From positions 1-23,208 of the forward strand of contig DBPW01000029.1 of the NCBI GenBank assembly GCA_002305015.1: a stretch of DNA of 23,208 nt, read 5' to 3'. The DNA comes from Bacteroidales bacterium UBA1410. Its GTDB lineage: Bacteria > Bacteroidota > Bacteroidia > Bacteroidales > Dysgonomonadaceae. The position numbers and the translations under genes are program-made. The first letter of the stretch is position 1. Each line of letters opens with the position of its first letter. Below the pieces are notes generated by a model that was not told the DNA's origin, did not search any database, and was given only the letters and a program-made list of their open reading frames with translations. Of this stretch, positions 1 through 7,067 are shown piece after piece.

Positions 1-222
1 TCTTATGTGAGTGCTCAAATTTACCGCTACCTATCAGGACTTGTTGCTGTGCCGGCATTCGTTGAATTTCCAGCCCCATGCCGCAGCCAAATAAAGTCAA
101 TAAAAATGATTGAAAGTACTGTCGCTTGGCGTTGTTCGTCCCGCCGGAACTGTTGCTGATGCTTGCATATAGTCGATGGCTTGTTCGTCGTCCCGCCATA
201 GCAGCAAATCCGATTGTGCTTT
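1..222. other. Unassigned stretch downstream of the TlpA-like gene
   Basis: I recognise no gene here. On the minus strand a frame with ATG near position 199 stays open to the window edge (about 66 codons), and a second frame continues 43 codons past the TlpA-like stop. Neither resembles a family I know, and the composition gives no clear coding signal. It could be the start of a small gene cut by the window edge or plain spacer. Confidence 0.3.
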
Positions 223-1398
223 TTATCTGCTGAGCGGAATCTCATTCAGTTTTTCTTCTATCAATTTTTCTATTTTGCCTTTCTCATTATTATTAAATCC
301 GAGAATGCGGCCGGAGATTTTTTTATTTTTATCCAAAAGTAAAAATGTGGGCATTCCCATTTCCATTCTGTTTATAATTTCTACTCGTTCGGTTTCGTTT
401 TCCTTTGAATTATATACAATTGGATAACTTATCTGTTTTGTTTTTACGTATTTGTCGAGATTAGTTTTGGAATCGTACGGATAAAATACAACTACTTGGA
501 CATCCGGGTCGGCTTTGTATTTTTCAATTAATTCCTGTATAAACGGTATCGCTGACTGGCATGGACCGCAATTTATCATGGATACGTACAAAATTGTTTT
601 CTTTCCTGCTAATTTCCTAAATGAGAAGGATTCTCCGGACAATAAACGCAAATCCCAATCGGGAACAAAATCTCCCACAGCAAGGGGAGGGGCGTTAAGC
701 GTTGTTCCTTGGATGGGTTGAAGCATGGATTGTGGTTTTTCAAACGAATCGAGATAAGCAAATGACGAGTAGGTAAATTCCTCAATAAACGGTTGAAATG
801 TGCTGGTGGTTATCCTCAAAAAATAGGGCAGGTTTTGTTGTTTGTCGATCAGCAGTTCATGATTTATGGTATCAGCTTCTGGCAGGGCTTTTATATACAA
901 ATACGTTTTTCCATTTAAAAGGGTATCTTTTTTGAGTGTGGTACGAAACCCTTTTGATTGCAGTATGTTTAATAACGTGGGCAGTGCACCCCGGATAAAA
1001 GATAAATTGAAGGGTTTTAATTTTTCTTTTGGAGTTATAGTCCGCGAAACTTCTTTTAGGCTGTATACATCGAATATTAACGAATCTCCGTCGTAGAAAT
1101 GGTGGATTACTGCATCTACATTAAAAACAGGATGCCGAAATGCGGATTCTAGGAACACTTGATAGCCCCCTATCTTTTCTTCTTTATCGTCTTTTTTGAA
1201 AACAAAATTTTGGGCGTTTTTTATAAATAATGTGTCTTTTTCTGTCATCCCCTGGACGGTAAGTTGATCGATATGAAAAGCTATGACAGGATGTTTGGTT
1301 AGGTTTTGAACGGTTGCTTCTATGGTGTTGTTTTGTGCATTAACGCCTGATATGGATAGGGTGAGCAGGACGATGGGTAAAAAAAATTTCGTTTTCAT
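223..1398 (-). CDS. Secreted TlpA/AhpC-TSA-like thioredoxin-fold protein
   Basis: This 391-residue protein starts with a short basic stretch, a hydrophobic core and VNAQ, as expected for a cleaved signal peptide, so it should act in the periplasm. Residues about 25-235 form a Bacteroidota-specific N-terminal region of unknown role. Residues about 240-385 read as a TlpA/AhpC-TSA thioredoxin fold: VGDFVPDWDL opens the domain, CGPC at 277-280 is the redox-active pair, and GMPTFLLLD holds the expected cis-proline. Family members reduce or oxidise disulfides in exported proteins or respond to thiol stress; the partner here is unknown. The gene is monocistronic as far as the window shows, with a TAnnTTTG box just upstream. 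Confidence is high for the fold and low for the substrate. Confidence 0.85.
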   Translation of the reverse strand: MKTKFFLPIVLLTLSISGVNAQNNTIEATVQNLTKHPVIAFHIDQLTVQGMTEKDTLFIKNAQNFVFKKDDKEEKIGGYQVFLESAFRHPVFNVDAVIHHFYDGDSLIFDVYSLKEVSRTITPKEKLKPFNLSFIRGALPTLLNILQSKGFRTTLKKDTLLNGKTYLYIKALPEADTINHELLIDKQQNLPYFLRITTSTFQPFIEEFTYSSFAYLDSFEKPQSMLQPIQGTTLNAPPLAVGDFVPDWDLRLLSGESFSFRKLAGKKTILYVSMINCGPCQSAIPFIQELIEKYKADPDVQVVVFYPYDSKTNLDKYVKTKQISYPIVYNSKENETERVEIINRMEMGMPTFLLLDKNKKISGRILGFNNNEKGKIEKLIEEKLNEIPLSR

Positions 1399-1422
1399 GT
1401 TTATTTTTAATTTCTTGTTTTA

Positions 1423-1430
1423 CAAAGTTA
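1423..1430 (-). promoter_or_regulatory. -7 box for the TlpA-like gene
   Basis: TAACTTTG on the minus strand matches the Bacteroidota -7 consensus TAnnTTTG and lies about 25 bases before the ATG at 1398. I see no convincing -33 element at the usual 19-21 base spacing. Confidence 0.5.
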
Positions 1431-1503
1431 TCATTCCAAGGTTGTTGACTTTTAGAAAAATTTACCTCACAAACGTACATAACAATTCTAATATTTCAAA
1501 ACA

Positions 1504-1552
1504 AGTAACAAAAATATCAATATGCTTTGTTACTCTGCCGTGTAATGGCAGA
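1504..1552. terminator. Two adjacent perfect inverted repeats, possible terminator
   Basis: AGTAACAAA at 1504-1512 pairs perfectly with TTTGTTACT at 1526-1534 across a 13-base loop. The next stem, TCTGCC at 1534-1539 with GGCAGA at 1547-1552, starts on its last base. They lie just after the 3' end of the decayed alkD-like gene and before the TlpA-like promoter, so a role in ending the upstream minus-strand transcript is plausible. Neither has a long clean U tract. Confidence 0.35.
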
Positions 1553-1561
1553 AGGGGTGTT

Positions 1562-1902
1562 TTATTTTATTTGTCCCTTCAAAAATTGCCGACGCAAATC
1601 TTCATCGAATTTTTCTATGGCATACCGCAGCATGGTCCTGGGCATCTCGGCGTAATGTTTCAGCAAAAAAGCCATTGCTGCTTCTTTGTCCCTTTTTCCA
1701 ACTTCTCTGAGCATTCATCCCACCGCCTTATGAATCAAGTCGTGATGATGATGCAGCAATATTTCGGAAATTTTGAGCGTGTCGTCGAACTCGCCGCGAC
1801 GAATAAAATACAACGTGGCAATAAGTGATGTTGTGCTTTTTCCTTACAAGCCTGTTCGTTTAATTCGGCAATTATGCGTTGAGAAAAATTGATTTTATTC
1901 AT
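1562..1902 (-). pseudogene. Decayed AlkD-like DNA alkylation repair gene
   Basis: Read on the minus strand, 1902 downward begins MNKINFSQRIIAELNEQACK, like the start of AlkD-type DNA glycosylases of about 230 residues. The middle is missing. In another frame the last ~80 codons are clearly recognisable: ATLYFIRRGEFDDTLKISEI, then HDLIHKAVG, then MLREVGKRDKEAAMAFLLKH, ending RRQFLKGQIK and TAA at 1562. Between KAVG and MLREVG there is a TGA where the family has Trp (VGWMLREVGK), so a TGG-to-TGA nonsense change is present as well. The gene therefore carries an internal deletion, a frame change and a stop, and should not make an active base-excision enzyme for alkylated purines. Confidence 0.75.
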
Positions 1903-2066
1903 TCTTGGTCTTACCCTCGGCTGAAAAATTTCTTCTTGTTGCTTTCATAATGACCGCTAAATTAGTCATTTTTTTCAATACAATGAGTGGCGTTTTGGGG
2001 AATACTATATTCTCCTCAGGCAACCAAGACACAACTGACAAAACAACAAGTAATACCCGTCAAAGT

Positions 2067-2112
2067 AAACCTATAGGTTTCTTTTGTTAAACTATCATAA
2101 ACTTATAGGTTT
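2067..2112. promoter_or_regulatory. Paired palindromic operator-like sites of the TAC module
   Basis: AAACCTATAGGTTT at 2067-2080 is a perfect 14-bp palindrome. AAACTTATAGGTTT at 2099-2112 is the same site with one change. Their centres are 32 bp apart, three helical turns, so two dimers would bind the same DNA face. The second site covers the -33 region of the predicted promoter, the usual arrangement for autorepression by a HigA-like antitoxin. Confidence 0.6.
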
Positions 2113-2128
2113 ATTTTATCAAACCCAT

Positions 2129-2136
2129 TATCTTTG
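2129..2136 (+). promoter_or_regulatory. -7 box of the TAC operon
   Basis: TATCTTTG fits the Bacteroidota TAnnTTTG box exactly. It lies 17 bases after the second palindrome and about 55 bases before the toxin ATG at 2192. No good TTG element is present at -33, consistent with a weak or regulated promoter. Confidence 0.6.
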
Positions 2137-2191
2137 TACTCACAATTGAAAAGGGAATTTATGCCTGAAGATAATATAATGGCTTTGTTCA

Positions 2192-2740
2192 ATGAAAGAC
2201 ATAACTTCGGTCCAATTTATTATTCCAAACAAATTGGCAGCATTTATTTACAAGGGGGATATGGATATCAATATACTCAATATATTACTTTCAACATGGA
2301 GAAATGTAGATGATCTCTTTCAATTTTATGAAACCAACAAACGAATCATAGCCAATAGTACGATATCTTCCATTTTTTATTCTTGGGAAAATTTTTCGGA
2401 AGATATAATGCTCGACTTGGAACAATTGGAAGATTTTATAGATGATGTAGCCAATGGAAAAGTAAATTTAGACAACGCCTTTCATCCTCTTTCCAGAAAA
2501 GAAGAAAATGTAAAAATCCTCTCTCTTAGAAAACACAGATGTAAATGGTTAAGAATATATGCTATCCGAATCGACGAAAATTTATATGTAATCACGGGTG
2601 GAGCTATCAAAATAACCCAAAAAATGCAAGATCATATTGACACTCGTTATGAACTGACTCAACTCGATTATTCACGTCAATGGCTAAAAGATCAAGGGAT
2701 TGAAACCGATGAAAGTTTTTATTGCTATTTTGATCTTTAA
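2192..2740 (+). CDS. HigB/RelE-like toxin of a TAC module
   Basis: This is a 182-residue protein. The C-terminal half (residues about 75-172) reads like a HigB/RelE-type RNase-fold toxin: LEDFIDDV, then KHRCKWLRIYAIRIDENLYV, then ITGGAIKITQKMQD and a closing helix ELTQLDYSRQWLKDQGI. The N-terminal 70 residues are an extension beyond the usual ~100-residue HigB length. Known relatives cleave mRNA on the ribosome; I infer this by family and gene order and can name no catalytic residue with certainty. ATG 2192 is chosen because the frame has a TAA at 2177 and no other start between. A competing short frame starts at ATG 2161 but ends after about 50 codons. The gene is first in a toxin-antitoxin-chaperone operon. 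Confidence 0.65.
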   Translation: MKDITSVQFIIPNKLAAFIYKGDMDINILNILLSTWRNVDDLFQFYETNKRIIANSTISSIFYSWENFSEDIMLDLEQLEDFIDDVANGKVNLDNAFHPLSRKEENVKILSLRKHRCKWLRIYAIRIDENLYVITGGAIKITQKMQDHIDTRYELTQLDYSRQWLKDQGIETDESFYCYFDL

Positions 2741-2743
2741 ACC

Positions 2744-2767
2744 CAAACTCAAACTCAAACTCAAACT
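2744..2767 (+). repeat. Hexamer tandem repeat CAAACT x4 between toxin and antitoxin
   Basis: Four perfect copies of CAAACT fill most of the 36-base gap between the toxin stop (2740) and the antitoxin ATG (2777). The repeat lies in neither reading frame; copy-number change would alter only the spacing and hence translational coupling. Confidence 0.8.
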
Positions 2768-2776
2768 TAAGAAACA

Positions 2777-3172
2777 ATGAAAACTAACAGAGAAAAATTT
2801 AATATAATAGCAACGTCTACCGACACGGAAATACTGAACGAAATTGCTTATCGCAAAGCCAACAGAGATTGGTTGCGAAAATCGAACCGCATTGCTGCAA
2901 AAGTTTTGGCTGCACTGAAGGAACAAAATATGAGTCAAAAGGACTTGGCAGATAAAATGAATGTTTCTCCTCAGTATGTCAACAAAATTGTGAAAGGGAA
3001 CGAAAATCTTACCCTTGCAACCATTACCAAGCTCGAAAATCTGCTTCATATAATTATTTTGGCAGACACAGAAAAAGAGATTTATTCCGTAAGTGAGCCT
3101 TTAATTAGTTATGAAGCCGATGTTAAGGAACCTTCCTATATAACTGAATCTTATTATGGCGATGCAGTATGA
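2777..3172 (+). CDS. HigA-like XRE-family antitoxin with C-terminal tail
   Basis: This is a 131-residue protein. Residues about 41-90 form an XRE helix-turn-helix: IAAKVLAALKEQNMSQKDLA, then DKMNVSPQYVNKIVKGNENL, with SPQYVNKIVKG as recognition helix. It should neutralise the upstream toxin and repress the operon through the AAACcTATAGGTTT palindromes. Residues 91-131 extend beyond the HTH and are rich in Tyr, Ile and Val. In the M. tuberculosis HigBA-SecB system a similar tail (ChAD, chaperone addiction) makes the antitoxin depend on its SecB-like chaperone, so I infer the same here. The stop overlaps the next start (ATGA at 3169-3172), indicating tight translational coupling to the chaperone. 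Confidence 0.85.
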   Translation: MKTNREKFNIIATSTDTEILNEIAYRKANRDWLRKSNRIAAKVLAALKEQNMSQKDLADKMNVSPQYVNKIVKGNENLTLATITKLENLLHIIILADTEKEIYSVSEPLISYEADVKEPSYITESYYGDAV

Positions 3173-3627
3173 GTACAAAAAAATTGCCCGTGGAATTTCG
3201 TTTAGACGAAATCAAAACAGAAGAATTTGCAATTATCGAAGAGGCTTTTGATGAACACAAAGAAAAATTAAGCTATTCTTTTACTACCAATTTTGCCATT
3301 TTAAAAGAGAGAAGGATTCTTTGTGATATTAGCTTCAAGTTTTTACAGGAGAATATTCCTTTTATCAAAATAAAGGTAGCTTGTATTTTTTATGTAAGCG
3401 AGAAATCGTGGAATAGTTGCATTGATAAGGAAAATAATCAAATTATTTTTCAAAAAAAATTTCTCGACCATTTGGTTGTTCTGACGCTTGGAACATTGCG
3501 AGGCGTGCTGCATGCTAAAACAGAAGGAACAAAATTTAACCGTTTTTTTGTCCCGACTATCAATGTTGCAGAGATAAATAAGGATATCAAAACATTTTCT
3601 TTTCAGCTTCAAAACAACACACAATAA
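3169..3627 (+). CDS. SecB-like chaperone of the TAC module
   Basis: This 152-residue protein has a SecB-like order of parts. It starts with a strand, EFRLDEIKTEEFAI, then a sheet region with two hydrophobic strands (ILCDISFKF and FIKIKVACIFYVS). A helix follows (FLDHLVVLTLGTLRGVLHAK), then FFVPTINVAEI, which corresponds to the LxPVNF segment closing the SecB fold. E. coli SecB is 155 residues, a matching length. Overlap with the antitoxin gene and the toxin-antitoxin-chaperone order point to a dedicated chaperone that stabilises the antitoxin rather than general export. The call rests on pattern and context; identity with SecB is low. Confidence 0.68.
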   Translation: MSTKKLPVEFRLDEIKTEEFAIIEEAFDEHKEKLSYSFTTNFAILKERRILCDISFKFLQENIPFIKIKVACIFYVSEKSWNSCIDKENNQIIFQKKFLDHLVVLTLGTLRGVLHAKTEGTKFNRFFVPTINVAEINKDIKTFSFQLQNNTQ

Positions 3628-3724
3628 CATGATGATTTTCCCTAAAGTAGATTTTGTTTCTGCATTCACTTTCGTCGTACACATATATCTGTGACAATAA
3701 AACGAAAATACAGTCTCGCTAAGT

Positions 3725-4609
3725 TCAATAACGAGTCCCGATATATTCATTGAAAAGGAGTCCGCCCACGATGAGTGCAAGGCCTGTATAGGTTGTGGGA
3801 TAAATGCTTTCGCCTAAAATCAAGTGAATTATAAAAAGCGACAGAAACGGAGAGAGATAGCACAGATGATTGATGAGTGCGGGATTGTTGGTTTTTTTCA
3901 ATGCCATTCCAAAACAAATGAAGGGGATGGTCATCTCGAAAAGCCCCGAATACACCGCAGCTAAAACACCCTGCAACGAAGAAATTTCGATTTTCATAAA
4001 CGGAGCAATCACCAACAACCCTATCGTTCCGAAAGAGAAATTGAGGAATAAACTCACGATCGGATCGGTTTCGGTATTCATTCTGTTTATAAGCCAATAA
4101 GTTGCCCACACAAAAGCACTTCCAATGCCTAAGGCGATTCCGAGTGCCGAAAGGTTGGTTCCCGTTAATTTCCCCGGTCCTATGGAAATGACGGCAACCC
4201 CGGCTAATGAAATCGCCATGCCCACAAATTTGACAGCGGGGATGCGCTGTCGTGCGAAAACGGCCAGCATTACGGAAAGCACCACCGGCCACATGTAATT
4301 GATGGGTTGTGCAATCTGAGCCGGAAGCAATTCGTAGGATTTAAACAAAACCAGATAATACAAGGTAGGGTTGAGCATTCCCGCAATGGCAAAGATCCGC
4401 CATTGTCTGCGACTGACGGAGCGAAGCAAAAACCATCGCTTACGAAAGGTGAGCATGATGGCAAATGCGATCAACGCCGTGCCGGAGGCAATCAAAAGCA
4501 GTTCGTAATACGTAAGGCTCGAAAGTGCCAGTTTAAACGCCGATGCTACAGTAGCCCAACTCAAAATGGTTATGGAAACGTAAAGAAAAGCCTTGTTATC
4601 GTCTTTCAT
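3725..4609 (-). CDS. EamA-family (drug/metabolite) transporter
   Basis: This 294-residue membrane protein has about ten hydrophobic segments in two EamA repeats, the hallmark of DMT-superfamily exporters. The first repeat starts at AFLYVSITILSWATVASAFK (residues about 7-26). The second is near residues 150-290, with GIALGIGSAFVWATYWLINR and an ending YTGLALIVGGLLFNEYIG. Family members move amino acids, metabolites or toxic compounds across the inner membrane; the substrate cannot be told from sequence. It is convergent with the TAC module and stands alone. Confidence 0.85.
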   Translation of the reverse strand: MKDDNKAFLYVSITILSWATVASAFKLALSSLTYYELLLIASGTALIAFAIMLTFRKRWFLLRSVSRRQWRIFAIAGMLNPTLYYLVLFKSYELLPAQIAQPINYMWPVVLSVMLAVFARQRIPAVKFVGMAISLAGVAVISIGPGKLTGTNLSALGIALGIGSAFVWATYWLINRMNTETDPIVSLFLNFSFGTIGLLVIAPFMKIEISSLQGVLAAVYSGLFEMTIPFICFGMALKKTNNPALINHLCYLSPFLSLFIIHLILGESIYPTTYTGLALIVGGLLFNEYIGTRY

Positions 4610-4653
4610 GCGGAAAATTGAAATAGTTTACTTCGTAATTTTTCATTTTACCT

Positions 4654-4687
4654 TGCCGGAACAGGTTTTCATCAGTCCGAACCGGCA
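4654..4687 (-). other. Leader hairpin before the EamA transporter gene
   Basis: TGCCGG at 4654-4659 and CCGGCA at 4682-4687 are perfect inverted arms around a 22-base loop, inside the predicted 5' leader of the EamA gene. This could be a structured leader. I do not recognise a riboswitch class. Confidence 0.3.
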
Positions 4688-4700
4688 CTTAACGATGTGG

Positions 4701-4708
4701 CAAAATTA
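4701..4708 (-). promoter_or_regulatory. Candidate -7 box for the EamA transporter gene
   Basis: TAATTTTG on the minus strand matches TAnnTTTG and would give a leader of about 85 bases. No matching -33 element was seen. Confidence 0.4.
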
Positions 4709-4795
4709 CGAATTTACCATCAGATTATGTGCTTTTCTATAGGCGTAACAAACTTCACATCCGGCGCGAAATAATAAATTTCGAACCAAACCGTT

Positions 4796-4957
4796 ATGTT
4801 TCGAAATATGGCAGACTTAAAGGCAAATATTGCAGGTGATTATTTTTTTACTGCTCGTTTTTTGAGGGCTAATATACGTGCGGGAACAGGGATTGGTCAC
4901 AGCATGATTCACGAGAATTATTTTTCAACCTATGTGGGCTTATTGGTGACCATTTGA
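4796..4957 (+). CDS. Possible small ORF in the gap between the EamA and acr3 genes
   Basis: An ATG frame of 53 codons starts MFRNMADLKANIAGDYFF and ends STYVGLLVTI. It fills part of the 390-base gap between two minus-strand genes. I recognise no family, see no clear promoter and cannot exclude chance. The rest of the gap (4610-4998) holds the EamA leader and nothing else I can name. Confidence 0.15.
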   Translation: MFRNMADLKANIAGDYFFTARFLRANIRAGTGIGHSMIHENYFSTYVGLLVTI

Positions 4958-4998
4958 TTGCATGATAGGTAAAAGTTTTTCGATGCAGAATAAACAAT

Positions 4999-6063
4999 TT
5001 ACTTGTTTGCCGGACTTTCCGTTTTTTCCGTAAACCATTTATTTTTCAATCGGAGGGCTACATTTACCAAGCCGATCATCACCGGGACTTCGATCAGCGG
5101 ACCGATCACGGCAACAAACGCTTCGCCCGAATGGATGCCGAAAACCGCAATGGAAACGGCGATGGCCAATTCAAAATTATTGCTGGCAGCCGTAAAGGAA
5201 AGTGTGGCCGATTGTTCATAATTGGCACCTGCTTTTTTGCTCATGAAAAAGGAGAAAAGAAACATGATCACAAAGTATAGTAGCAAGGGAATGGCAATGC
5301 GAACCACATCGAGCGGAATTTTAACGATGTATTCACCCTTCAGCGAAAACATGACAATAATAGTGAAAAGCAAAGCTATCAACGTGAGCGGCGAAATTTT
5401 AGGAAGCAGCTTGTTTTCATACCACTCGACTCCTTTGCTTCGTAAACTGATAAATCTTGTAAGAAATCCTGCCGCCATCGGAATACCCAAATAAATGAGA
5501 ACACTTTTGGCGATTTGCCCCATGGAAATTTTAGAAACGGCATCGTTTACCGGCAATCCGAACCAACCCGGCAGAACAGCGATGAACATATAAGCATAAA
5601 CCACATAAAGCAAAATCTGAAACAGGGAATTTAAGGCTACCAATCCCGCCGCATACTGCCGATCTCCCAGCGCCAAATCGTTCCATACAATCACCATCGC
5701 AATGCAACGAGCCAACCCAATCAGAATCAACCCGTACATATAATCCACGTTGAACCGCAAAAAAACGACGGCCAGCAGGAACATGAGGACAGGTCCTATC
5801 AGCCAGTTTTGAATCAGGGATAAAGACAATATTTTCCGATCTCTGAAAACTTTACCCAATTCTTCGTATTTAACCTTGGCCAGAGGAGGATACATCATCA
5901 GAATGAGGCCTACGGCAATGGGAACATTGGTGGTGCCGACAGAAAATGTATTCCAAAAATCGGCGATTGGCGGATACAGCCAACCGGCCAATATCCCGAT
6001 GCCCATCGCCAGGAAAATCCACACTGTCAGGTAACGATCGAGTACTGTCAGTTTCTTTTCCAT
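4999..6063 (-). CDS. acr3: ACR3-family arsenite efflux permease
   Basis: This 354-residue inner-membrane protein has about ten hydrophobic segments and is full length for ACR3. Diagnostic features are LMMYPPLAKVKYEEL (residues about 55-69), the conserved cysteine Cys120 in GLARCIAMVIVWNDLALGD, and the late GPLIEVPVMIGLVNVAL with the conserved Glu. ACR3 exports trivalent arsenite (and in some members antimonite) using the membrane potential. It lies 6 bases after arsM and is the last gene of the arsR-arsC(remnant)-arsM-acr3 operon, so it should be induced with it by As(III). Confidence 0.95.
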   Translation of the reverse strand: MEKKLTVLDRYLTVWIFLAMGIGILAGWLYPPIADFWNTFSVGTTNVPIAVGLILMMYPPLAKVKYEELGKVFRDRKILSLSLIQNWLIGPVLMFLLAVVFLRFNVDYMYGLILIGLARCIAMVIVWNDLALGDRQYAAGLVALNSLFQILLYVVYAYMFIAVLPGWFGLPVNDAVSKISMGQIAKSVLIYLGIPMAAGFLTRFISLRSKGVEWYENKLLPKISPLTLIALLFTIIVMFSLKGEYIVKIPLDVVRIAIPLLLYFVIMFLFSFFMSKKAGANYEQSATLSFTAASNNFELAIAVSIAVFGIHSGEAFVAVIGPLIEVPVMIGLVNVALRLKNKWFTEKTESPANK

Positions 6064-6069
6064 ACTTTT

Positions 6070-6876
6070 TTATTTTGCTTTCACTGCCGCAACGGTGATG
6101 CTGAAAATCCCGATTTCCTTTTGGTTAAACTGCCGGATTTCTTCTTCGTTGAGGTATCTCTGCAAAATTTCCTGTGGCAGTTGCACTTCCTTTTGCTTGT
6201 GAACGGTAACCGATTGAAATCCCGTTTCCCGAATAATATTCAGATACTCCTGCATCTCAATGGCTCCCGAAACGCAACCGGCATACATTTCGGCATCGTT
6301 TTTCAATTTTTCGGGCAAATTGCCTTTGACGACTACATCCGACACGCAAAAATGACCGCCGGGTTTCAATACCCGTTTGATTTCGGCAAACGCTTTCCGT
6401 TTGTCGGGTACCAGATTCAATACGCAATTGGAAATCACCACGTCAAACTGATTATCTTCCAACGGCATATCCTCGATGTCGCCTTTGACGAATTCCACAT
6501 TTTGAAAGCCGAGTTTGGCCTTGTTTTTACGCGCTTTCTCCAGCATGGCATCGGTAAAATCAATGCCGACCACCTTACCGGTTTCCCCCACGATGGCTCG
6601 GGCAACAAAACAGTCATTACCTGCTCCGCTTCCCAAATCGAGCACACTGTCGCCCTCGTTGATGGAAGCAAATTGGGTAGGAATGCCGCATCCCAATCCC
6701 AAATCGGCATCTTCATGATAACCCTTCAGTTGGCGGTAGTTTTCACTGAATACGGCATAATCGACCGTAGAACAACATCCGCCAACGCCGCAGCAGGAAG
6801 TTTCGTTTTGTTCTTTCGATTGCCGGGCAATCACCGTGTAAGTGTCTTTAACAACGGATTTGATATTTTTTTCCAT
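6070..6876 (-). CDS. arsM: Arsenite S-adenosylmethionine methyltransferase
   Basis: This 268-residue ArsM is complete. The Rossmann SAM site is VLDLGSGAGND (residues about 78-88), followed by VVGIDFTDAML and KGDIEDMPL. The three cysteines that bind As(III) in characterised ArsM proteins are present as Cys63 (GLGCGIP), Cys151 (SNCVLNL) and Cys201 (YAGCVSGA). An extra Cys cluster, CCGVGGCC at 28-35, is typical of the family. The enzyme methylates arsenite to mono- and dimethyl forms, using SAM and thiols, in the cytoplasm. It sits between the broken arsC and acr3. S-adenosylhomocysteine, its by-product, is cleared by AhcY, which is also in this window but in a separate operon. Confidence 0.95.
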   Translation of the reverse strand: MEKNIKSVVKDTYTVIARQSKEQNETSCCGVGGCCSTVDYAVFSENYRQLKGYHEDADLGLGCGIPTQFASINEGDSVLDLGSGAGNDCFVARAIVGETGKVVGIDFTDAMLEKARKNKAKLGFQNVEFVKGDIEDMPLEDNQFDVVISNCVLNLVPDKRKAFAEIKRVLKPGGHFCVSDVVVKGNLPEKLKNDAEMYAGCVSGAIEMQEYLNIIRETGFQSVTVHKQKEVQLPQEILQRYLNEEEIRQFNQKEIGIFSITVAAVKAK

Positions 6877-6884
6877 AAAAATTG

Positions 6885-7059
6885 AATGTTAGTATTGTAT
6901 TCCTGATTTTTGAGAATATAAAGCATGATGAAATAGGCGATGACCGTCAGTGCCGAAGAGATAACCGGCGACAGCCCACGGTATAAATCACATTCATAAA
7001 AACCGATGCCATCTGACTGCGGCAACTGTTGCCGGTGCAAAGGATGAGTATTTTCATCA
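6885..7059 (-). pseudogene. arsC: Truncated arsenate reductase (LMW-phosphatase-type ArsC)
   Basis: Nine bases after the arsR stop, a minus-strand frame opens MKILILCTGNSCRSQMA, the unmistakable start of thioredoxin-coupled ArsC with its CX5R phosphate loop (CTGNSCR). Within a few codons the similarity ends and the frame stops as VGCRRLSLRH after 36 codons, against about 135 in intact ArsC. The catalytic downstream cysteines are gone. Another frame in the rest (SALTVIAYFIMLYILKN) is hydrophobic and looks like a piece of a membrane protein, so a deletion probably fused the arsC start to the end of a lost permease gene. The operon thus lacks arsenate reduction here. Confidence 0.7.
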
Positions 7060-7067
7060 ATGTGAAA

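Noticed and set aside
1949..1975. Plus-strand terminator: AATGAC/GTCATT stem followed by a run of T
   Set aside because: There is no plus-strand gene upstream that it could end, and the stem is only 6 bp with a 10-base loop.
2161..2316. Alternative small gene starting at ATG 2161, ahead of the toxin
   Set aside because: It overlaps the toxin frame, ends after about 50 codons and shows no family features; the toxin frame is much longer and fits the module.
4654..4687. Hammerhead ribozyme, because CTGATGA occurs in the EamA leader loop
   Set aside because: The required GAAA core segment and stems II and III are not in the right places.
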